Below, in pieces: positions 56,405-64,000 of a DNA stretch of 64,000 nt. The stretch's first letter is position 1, and the number at the start of each line of letters is the position of its first letter. This stretch comes from Platycnemis pennipes. Its lineage: Eukaryota > Arthropoda > Insecta > Odonata > Platycnemididae. The stretch covers positions 129,317,624 to 129,381,623 of the forward strand of contig OW121851.1 in assembly GCA_933228895.1 (NCBI GenBank). Reading direction: 5' to 3'. The position numbers and the translations under genes were made by a program. The notes beneath the pieces are model-generated. The model had not been told where the DNA came from and did no database searches. It saw only the letters and a list, made by a program, of their open reading frames with translations.

Positions 56405-57000
56405 CCTATAACGCCACCATAAAAGTGTGTGGCAAGAGGTAATTTCACACCAAATATGCATTAAACATCAGCATAATAGGATTAGTAATCATATTTTAGT
56501 CTAAACCAAGCAATTTTAAAACAAGATTAAAACAGCAAAGCATGCAAAAACATGCTGTTAGTTGGGTTAGCTTAAAGTCCTTATACCAACATTCTACTAC
56601 CTATGCTATCGATTGATACACTCGTATTGGACATATTTACCGCTATTCATATCCCTAATAGTACGAGGAAAGAAGGACATTTTGAATCTGTCAGTCCGGC
56701 AATCAATTTCTCTAAGTTTGTGATTATGTTCCAGTCTACGATAGTAAGTTGGGGTTCTCAAAATATTTTTAACGTCATCACTGAAAATATAATCTTGTAA
56801 TTTATTTAAGTGATTATGTCTAAATTTCAACCTTGCATCTGACAATGATTCCCGTTTTAATTCATTTGATAGACCAGTCTATCAAATGAATTAAAACGGG
56901 AATCATTGTCAGATGGCAGGTTGAAATTTAGACATAATCTCTTAAATAAATTACAATTACGCTAATATAGTTATCGGTCCATCCCTTTACAAATCTCGCC
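56405..57000 (-). pseudogene. CR1/L2-like LINE 3' end with internal foldback
   Basis: The minus frame 56606-56845 reads LKFRHNHLNKLQDYIFSDDV, KNILRTPTYYRRL and DRFKMSFFPRTIRDMN (B subfamily, as at 37211). The 3' tail, with the hairpin eroded, reaches ~56405. Upstream, a 77-bp segment is duplicated in inverted orientation (56799-56952), after which sequence homologous to 37140-37190 resumes (ATTAGCGTAA). Confidence 0.85.
56799..56952. repeat. 77-bp head-to-head inverted duplication
   Basis: AATTTATTTAAG...ATTTGATAGAC and GTCTATCAAATG...CTTAAATAAATT mirror each other around 56875.5 with only a 2-bp loop and few mismatches. Confidence 0.92.
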
Positions 57001-57002
57001 GA

Positions 57003-57080
57003 CGTATTCTCACCTACATCAACAAAAATCCTGAAAGCCACCGCGAGGATGTGTGAGGGGGTGAAGATCATCCAGCCCTT
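57003..57080 (-). repeat. CR1/L2-like LINE 3' tail (solo)
   Basis: CACCTACATCAACAAAAATC, then CTGAAAGCCACCGCGAGGAT and GTGAGGGGGTGAAGATC. 5'-truncated and directly upstream of the neighbouring LINE fragment. Confidence 0.75.
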
Positions 57081-57224
57081 TTTTAATCATTTTATTAGTC
57101 TCTCGACATAAATGTAACAATAACTTGAGAGTATGTACAATCCTGTCACACTTCTGTTTTTTTACTTGCAGATGCATTTGTTGGCGGGTTCCGATTGAGC
57201 CACAGGATAAAAGGCATCAGTGAT

Positions 57225-57535
57225 GAACCTATACATCTACGCGACACCCTGAAAGACACCGAGACGGTGCTTGGCAAGGGGTGATAATAACCAAACATGC
57301 ACTGTTGACATGCAAATCGTCTACTGCATGGAACATGTTAGATAATGAGGTCACATCCAGCTAGATATCTGGTATCTATATAGTGGGGTATCTATATATA
57401 AAGGGGTTAATGATTAAAATGGCATTTTTCTGAATATTTGTATTTGCCTAACATGGATGGGTTTGTAATGTTAATGCATGCATCATGCACTACAGATTAC
57501 TCCTAAAATATTTCCTCTACCATTTCCTGACTATG
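57225..57535 (-). repeat. CR1/L2-like LINE 3' UTR
   Basis: CATCTACGCGACACCCTGAA through GGCAAGGGGTGATAA (tail), continuing to GCATGCATCATGCACTACAG and AAAATATTTCC, which match the reverse complement of 16840-16875 of the A subfamily. Confidence 0.75.
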
Positions 57536-57734
57536 AAAGTGTGAGTATTCAAAATTAGGGTCGGAACATTTAAGTCTATTTTCGATACAGTGACTGACAG
57601 AAATAGATTCGGATCCAGACGCTCAACCTCCTTCACCGTAACCTTCAACTTTAACAACTCCACTCCACGGAGTCTTCTGACTCATCCCACTTATTAGAAT
57701 CACATCACTTTCCAAATATTAATAAGTGGCATAA

Positions 57735-58660
57735 CCCTAAAAGATAAAAGCCAAGTAGCTGTGATTAAACCTGGACCCGGCTGTGAAGAAGCAAGAATAA
57801 GGAAAGGAGTGAGACCAGGCTGTGCACTGTCTCCAGTAATTTTCAATGTTTACATCGAGAGAGCCTTTAATTAAATCAAAGATAAGTCTTCTGGGGTGAA
57901 TATCCATGGAGAAAAAATTAGCATGCTGAGATTCGCTGAAGACATAGCACTCCTAGTAGAGACGGAGAAGGATCTGAATCAGATGTTGACAACCATGGAA
58001 AGGCCAGATATCAGCTGAAGATCAATAAGAAGAAAACTAAGGTACTGGTGTGCAGCAAGAGAGAGGCCAAAAGCAACGTTAAACTAGGAAAACAAAAGCT
58101 GGTAGAGGTGAAAGAGTTCTGTTACCTTGGAAGCCGAATAACCAACGATGGACGAAGCAAGAAAGAAATAGTCAGCAGAATAGCCCAGGCGAAGAGGGCA
58201 TTCTATTAAAAGAATAATCTACTTATAGCTGGAAATACAAGCTTGGAAGTAAGGAAACAATTCATCAAAACGTATATCTGGAGCATGTTCCTTTACGGTA
58301 GTGAGGCATGGACGATGACAGCAGCGGAAAAGAAAAGGGTGGAAGCATTCGAAATGTGGTGCCACAGAAGAATGATGAATATTACCACAAAAGAATGATG
58401 AAGATGAAATGGATCGACCGAGTAAGTAACGAGGAAGTTTTAAGAAGAGTGGGAGAAAAGAGAAGTCTTCTGAATACCCTATGAAGAAGACGGGACAACT
58501 TGATCGGCAAAGGAAGGCCTCGCGCAAGCTATATGAAAGGGATAAAGGATGTGAAAGAGAAAAATTATGTAGATATGAAGAGATTAGCCGATAGAAGAAC
58601 TCAGTGGAGAGCTGCGTCAAACCAATCTGAGGTTTGATGACTTATGATGACGATGAACAA
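57735..58660 (+). pseudogene. RTE-like LINE with RT palm
   Basis: The longest RTE copy here. It has RKGVRPGCALSPVIFNVYIE, then FAEDIALLVETEKDLNQM (catalytic FADD box with the first Asp changed to Glu), KKTKVLVCSKREA, CYLGSRITNDG, AQAKRAF, LYGSEAWTMTAAEKKRVEAF, and an eroded C-terminus. A 20-bp duplication around TGGTGCCACAGAAGAATGAT / TACCACAAAAGAATGAT (58360-58395), a deletion after RRRDNLIG and several stops inactivate it. Ends in a GATGA run. Confidence 0.88.
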
Positions 58661-59057
58661 CAAAAGAAAAACATTTGCTACCACCGACAAGATACGAACA
58701 GCAATAGTTCCTTCTTAGCTTTGACAGTAGAAATTGACGTTTCACTGACAAAATAACAACTACTATGCTGTTCAATTAGCGCTTCCGGCATTTTTATAGA
58801 AGGACAGACGCATCCCTTTTTATTGATTCTATCTGCTAATTTTATCTGGTCCCATGAGCAGCGTCCTATCCCATTCACTCGAAAATAAATTGCGTAAAAA
58901 CTCTAAGCAACCAGAAAGGTTAAAGGAATGCGCTTTCTTTCTTCTCTTCGTCATAGCAACACTCATTATCAATGGCCAGCTATAGAGTTTAATTGTTAGT
59001 GATATACGCAATGGTAAAATTGAATGCGCATACATTGCAATGGGGACCGTGCAATAA

Positions 59058-59415
59058 TTTTAATAACTTGGTTATTTGGTTATTTAGGGGAGGCGACCGA
59101 CAGCTGAGGTCATTTGCGCCATAGAGGATAGGTGGGTAATTGGGTAATGGTAGGAGTTTTTAGGGAACGGAGGAAGGGTGGAGAGAAACCCGGCCTAGCA
59201 TTAGCCTACTCCTAACGAAAGGCGCCAAGGGGACCACGGCTTAACGTCCCATCCGACGGACGGAGTACTGTACTTGAAATGCCCTCCACTAGGCACTCAA
59301 GTGGGGACCGGTTTTCCACTGAAAAATCCTCCACTGCCGGGAATCGAACCCGGGCCTTCGGGATGGGAGGCCAGTACTCTAGCCACCACACCAACCCGAT
59401 CCCCTTTTAATAACT
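59058..59415 (-). repeat. SINE family S1, copy 3, with target duplication
   Basis: The minus-strand tRNA-like head GGTGGCTAGAGTACTGG and B box GGTTCGATTCC end near 59404. The 3' tail is (TAACCAA)n at 59069-59085. TTTTAATAACT at 59058-59068 and 59405-59415 is an 11-bp target duplication, showing a complete retroposition unit of ~336 bp. Confidence 0.92.
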
Positions 59416-60284
59416 CTTCTAATGATAAATTTATTAGTTAAAATGCACTCGGCGGAAATATTGCTGAAGAAATAAGTTGTGTAGCAAAGATTTTTTTTCT
59501 TTGTTACAAAACTTTTTAAAGTTGTACGTTTTTCTCTTTTAAAAGTAAACTTTTCCGGCAGTTTATAAAAACGACGTCAATGCATGACGTCACAGCACGG
59601 TATTATAATGGGCCATGGGCCATGTTTATCTGTTGTATGTGGAGAGAAGATTTTAATGAATACTTGACGAAAACGTATGCAATTATCTCTTTTGCATGAT
59701 TCATGCCACTCAACGAATGTACTTCGATTTTTTTCTCTAAGCAGTATGGATTGTCACGGGAAAATCGTCAATAAAACAATAATATCTGTATAGTGCCCTT
59801 CTTGGGGTCATTTCGCGAATCTCTGTTAATACAAAGCAATCGCTGGTTTTTTTTAAGAAGAATGCCACCATAAGTGAGTCAACCAAAGGCAAACAGTCGG
59901 ATTCTACTTTTTTAAATCGCTTTTCTACCAATGATAAAGAATCGGCTAAAAGCCTCAAAACAACATATTTGCTTCGTTTTTTTCTAAAATAAACGTCTGT
60001 TCCCGTGGCAATATGGAACTCATACCGTGCAGTGATGTCAGGAGGCGTTTCAGGTCACATGTCTTTCGACAATTTTCTGGAACAATTTAATAATCTTGGT
60101 GGTTGGCATAGAAAATGTTGGATTATATATTTGAATTTGCAAGAAAATTTCGCATCATGTACATCATAAACACACTAGAAACAAATATCATGGATATATC
60201 CCGATGCAGAATTTTCACAGAGAAAAAATTCAATCGCCTTGACCGGCCCTCGAAATCGTAACCCCTTGTTTCCGGCTACCAACA
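59416..60284. other. No gene recognised
   Basis: AT-rich spacer. Confidence 0.5.
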
Positions 60285-60365
60285 CCTTTCTTTCTCTGTG
60301 GGTAGAGCTCTGGGCTACTGGCCGAAGGTCCAGAGTTCTAATTCGGAAGATGCCCATTTATACAC
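60285..60365 (+). repeat. tRNA-derived sequence
   Basis: TGGGTAGAGCTCTGGGCTAC (A box) and AGAGTTCTAATTC (degraded B box) in tRNA-like spacing. The acceptor stem does not pair, so it is a relic. Confidence 0.5.
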
Positions 60366-61702
60366 GCCCACTTTAACCAAGGAAGCGTGATTTTATTTAT
60401 ATTTTATATTTATTATTTTTTATATTTCATTGCTTTGAACACAATGTTTGAGTATATAAAGTGTTTATTAGCCACTAGGTTTAATACTTGTATATATTAG
60501 CACCAGCCGCTGCTTTCAATAGTTGATGATGGTAACCCCAACACTCTGGGGTACCTATATTCCCCTTTAAATTGATGTTTTTTTGTATTCTTCGTATTTG
60601 TATGTTTTATTTTTTCTCAGAGGTGGAAGAAAAATTATTATTATTATTATTATTATTTTTATTTATAGGTAACCAAGTCTGAAACCTCAGGTGGCACAAA
60701 AGGAGGAACTGCATACACCACCCTGATGTGTAAATTTCACACGCTGCTAAGATTAAAAACTACGGGCTTCGACCCTTACTGTTGAAAGCAAAAGCTTTGG
60801 TTGTATTTTGTACAGTGGCTCCATTTTATACCTTCAGCTGGCTAAATACCTAATATCGCTATCCAGGCTAATTGAAGCGAATCCGGCCACTGGCATGTAT
60901 TGAGAGATTTCGCTGAGATTAATTAATTTCAAAGAACATATTACGATGAGCTTGATACTTGGATACCCTTTTAACCGCGATAACTACCATTGTAAGTCTG
61001 CTATGTTAACATATATAGTGTCCTATTATAAGAAATCAATATTTAGATATATAGTAAATGTAACATAAAATTAGATTCAGCGGATTACAAACATTTATGT
61101 TCAACAATTGCTGTTAGTCAATTCATCGAAATAGCACCAGCATTAACTATGGCCATCATTTTTTGTATTGGGACAGCTGTGTGGTTATTAAGCAGAAATA
61201 AATCGAACATGTATAGATTACATGACGAAATCAATTATACCAACATTTAACCGTGAGAAATGTATCTTAAAATTATATTCATAAAGATTCAAGGACTTCT
61301 AATAATTGCTTCATGCATAGAGGGAGTTCATAGAGCGAGGAACACCTCAAGTTCGGGTGACACAATTGGCCTGGAATAGATTTTATAAAATGACATGAAT
61401 AGAGACGGGAAGATGTTAAGTCATCTCCCCTGAAAAGAAGCGGGACAGTATACGTTTCGTGATGGATAGAGTCAAGCTCTTAGCAAACATAACTGATGGC
61501 CTGAAGCAGACAAATCTCAGGCAGCATGTAAATTATAATTGCTTAATTCGCACGTTTACTGATTACTTAGCGATAAATAATGTTTTTATACGACCTAATT
61601 GTGATAATATATATTATATATCCTACCTATTTTATGACTAATATGTGAAGTGGTTCCAGGAAGATAAAATGCATACCTATGTCTACTTCATTGTACGTAT
61701 TT
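60366..61702. other. No gene recognised; (TTA)n run
   Basis: AT-rich. A (TTA)8-like microsatellite lies at ~60636-60659. No gene. Confidence 0.5.
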
Positions 61703-62234
61703 AATGGGGTCGTTTACCATATTTTTTATTGCCGAATCTGATAGAGTTTGTAAAATAAAAAGACCCGTATTTTTCCGTTTTTTGACCCGTCAATTATTTC
61801 TCGAGTTGTAAGCGGCGAAAAACTAATGTTTTTAACCCTTTCGGAAAAGTGGGCGCGATGCAACCTCTAACATATATCGACTTCGTCCCATCACAACTGT
61901 GTCCGCGAAGCTACTTCGCCTTATCATAATGGCCTACACACAGCCTACTCAGCCAATAGGAGCAGTTGCGACAGCATCTGTGCGAGTAGACCTTCTGAGA
62001 ACCCCCTCCACTCCCTTCCCTTCCCCTAAAAGCAGTCGAGGACGGGAGGAAAATGACGTCAATAATATCAAACCATATTCGGTGGGCGTCACCTTTTGCT
62101 TATTTTAATTTTTGATTTATGAGTGAATGGCTCGGGTTTGAAGATTAATGTTTTCACTAAAATTCTTTTGTCGTTTCCATCCAACGTTTTCATGTACAAA
62201 ATTGCGATTTCGGTTCAGAGTAAACGCCCCCATT
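61703..62234 (+). mobile_element. M1 TIR element, copy 4
   Basis: AATGGGGTCGTTTACC to GTAAACGCCCCCATT; 15-bp TIRs with two mismatches, 532 bp. It is the shortest well-preserved form and lacks the 22-bp segment between TTTAC repeats found in copy 2. No clear target duplication (flanks ATTT and TCTT). Confidence 0.88.
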
Positions 62235-64000
62235 TCTTTAAGTCCACAAGATTTCTTTTAATTGTCTTATAGTATGGAATAAAGCTGTGTAAGATTTACC
62301 TAGTTCAGTCTACATTACCAATATGCTCCCATTACGGCTCGTTACGCGCGAATAATGAAAGTTCATAATGAGGAGTACCAGCAGCTGTAGAATTAGCAGC
62401 AAATGTTTTCGAAGAATAGTACACAGAAGAGAATAATGGCCTATCACAAGTATTTTAAGCATACATTCCATTTTTATAAATTCCTCCTCTAACCTGGGCC
62501 TTTCAATGAAGTTGGATTAGGATGAGAACATTCTTGACACGACAATGAATTCCTCGCGACAAACTCGAAGGAATTTCGAAGCCACAAGGTTACTGGGCAT
62601 TAGGTACGATTCAAACTGAGGAATGTCCTGTTTATTAACCGAAACCTTCCAATGAGGGGAACGCACTAAAATGGTAATTTCTTATTTATTTGTAGATACG
62701 TATTTCACCACTCCAATCAAATTACATTATATTTCCTGCTGTATGAACGTTGAAGCAAATCTAATTTTGAAAACTGAATTTTTATAAAGGATTTAACATT
62801 AATCAGAGTAAAAACTAAAAATGTAATTGGAATTTTACTCAGAAAAAACAACCTGTGATTAAATGCCGTATTTGATACAACGTTCTAGCGTATGGCATTA
62901 AAGCAATTCATGGAAATGTTGAGTGCACCACAGAACGCCAGATGACAAATTTTCAGCCCATGCACACGATGAGAGTGTAAATAAATACCCAAACATTCGA
63001 TGCACTATTATTCCACGGCCCACACGTCTTCCAAATAGTTGATATGAAGATAAAACACGACCGCTGTATGAATTTCAATTGAATTCTTGGTGCTAAATGG
63101 AACGGCAGACGTAAATGGAATATAATAAATGTTTTTTGCTCTCTCAGCCGCGCTGGCGATTGGATTTTAGGCGGCAATGTGACGAGGTGGGAATGCAAGA
63201 CAGCAATGGAGAGCATGTCCAGTGCTGCGAGGGATAATTTCCTCCACATATAAAAATGAATTTCGATTTCCAGCGACTGGAAACAACGCAGCAACCTCAC
63301 AGATAAAAAATATTACAAAGAATCAGTTATCTCAACCTCTCCAAGAGTATCACTAGGCATATGATCAGTATTAATTGGCTTCTGTGTAAAAAATTATCAT
63401 TACTATTAATGTAATTTCTCATTGATAAAAAAGATTGCGTAGTGTAAGCATAAATTATTGAGACTCGGAATTTATCAATTTGAACTGTATTATTTTAGTT
63501 ACCTAAAAATGACATGATATATGTTTATGATACAACTACTATCTGGGAAATACCTCATCCGGGTTTTATTTTCTATAATTAATGAATCAGTTATTTTCTA
63601 CTACCTTTCCTTTCCAGCCTAGTGAATAAATTCTCGCGTTTATTTTAATTCTTAATGAGGTCAGAGACACGATCTATACGCAGGAGTTAAATCATCATAA
63701 AAAATTCATTCCTCTATAGCACTAGGCCAAGTGTCTGGAGGTCACATAAATTATCATTATCCTTTAACCATTATTCTTCAGCACATAGCACTACACACCC
63801 CAGTTTCCCATATTTTTCTTTTCGGCCAAGTTGCTGGTTTACAATAGAAAAGACGAGCTGATCCCACAGAGAAGAACGTTCCAAGGAAATACGAAGCATC
63901 CGTGTTGAAGATAACATGGAAAACACATAATAAAAAATGAAAAAAAATGTTTTTCAGCATGCTTTTCTAAAAAAAATTAAGATCTAAGAAAAAGAAACAT
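62235..64000. other. No gene recognised
   Basis: AT-rich to the window end. The minus frame 62953-63300 has no conserved motif or credible start context. Confidence 0.5.

Noticed and set aside
63000..63300. Minus-strand frame 62953-63300
   Set aside because: No conserved residues and a composition typical of translated AT-rich DNA.
1..64000. CRISPR arrays, bacterial operons, rRNA genes, viral genes
   Set aside because: No evenly spaced repeats with spacers, no ribosome-binding-site/ORF runs, no rRNA-like blocks and no recognisable viral protein. The repeat content is that of an animal nuclear genome.

Overview
This 64-kb window is AT-rich nuclear DNA of an animal, most likely an arthropod. 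The evidence is the repeat content: RTE/BovB-like and CR1/L2-like LINEs, Penelope-like elements (PLEs) with GIY-YIG endonuclease, a pogo element, a mariner, a rolling-circle Helitron, tRNA-headed SINEs and many TIR elements. The species cannot be determined by eye. I find no complete host gene, rRNA, functional tRNA, operon or CRISPR array. Most open frames are short chance frames or fragments of decayed transposons. The one host-like signal is a possible first coding exon at 9918-9996. Layout: (1) 1-2244 is a foldback element with 0.77-kb inverted arms that carry the 3' end of a transposase-like gene in both orientations. (2) 2.4-9.5 kb holds truncated LINE 3' ends, one copy of a ~0.53-kb TIR element (family M1), a GIY-YIG remnant and a CR1/L2-like RT remnant. 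(3) 9.9-12.8 kb holds the candidate exon, a cluster of short palindromes, a near-perfect 58-bp palindrome and a segment flanked by a 33-bp direct repeat. (4) 13.4-19.3 kb holds an RTE copy interrupted by a 198-bp hairpin insert with a 12-bp target duplication, a CR1/L2-like LINE, and a 1.65-kb Helitron inserted between A and T inside another LINE copy. (5) 20-30 kb holds SINEs, a second M1 copy and RTE copies. One SINE-like unit at 25.2 kb ends in a hammerhead-ribozyme-like tail. (6) 30-34.4 kb is a nested stack: a PLE GIY-YIG frame is split by a 3.35-kb pogo element with near-intact transposase, and again by an M1 copy. (7) 35.2-37.7 kb: a short TIR element is interrupted by a mariner with perfect 29-bp TIRs, followed by a GC-rich block and a LINE 3' end. 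(8) 38-43 kb holds the M2 repeat family, a long direct repeat, LINE tails and SINEs. (9) 44.8-45.9 kb is a 1.08-kb foldback hairpin. (10) 47.6-48.5 kb is a PLE with a 5' inversion, interrupted by a SINE, with a hammerhead-like motif in its 3' tail. (11) 49.5-53.1 kb holds a 1.4-kb TIR element and a 940-bp TTAA-flanked element. (12) 55-62 kb holds a ~290-bp TIR element, inverted LINE fragments with a 77-bp foldback duplication, an RTE copy with recognisable RT, a SINE with an 11-bp target duplication, and M1 copy 4. The genes do not form a pathway. The window records successive insertions, several of which can be ordered because paralogous copies or reading frames restore the empty site. All family assignments come from reading translations and repeats by eye. 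Identity levels and boundaries are approximate unless a TIR or target duplication fixes them.
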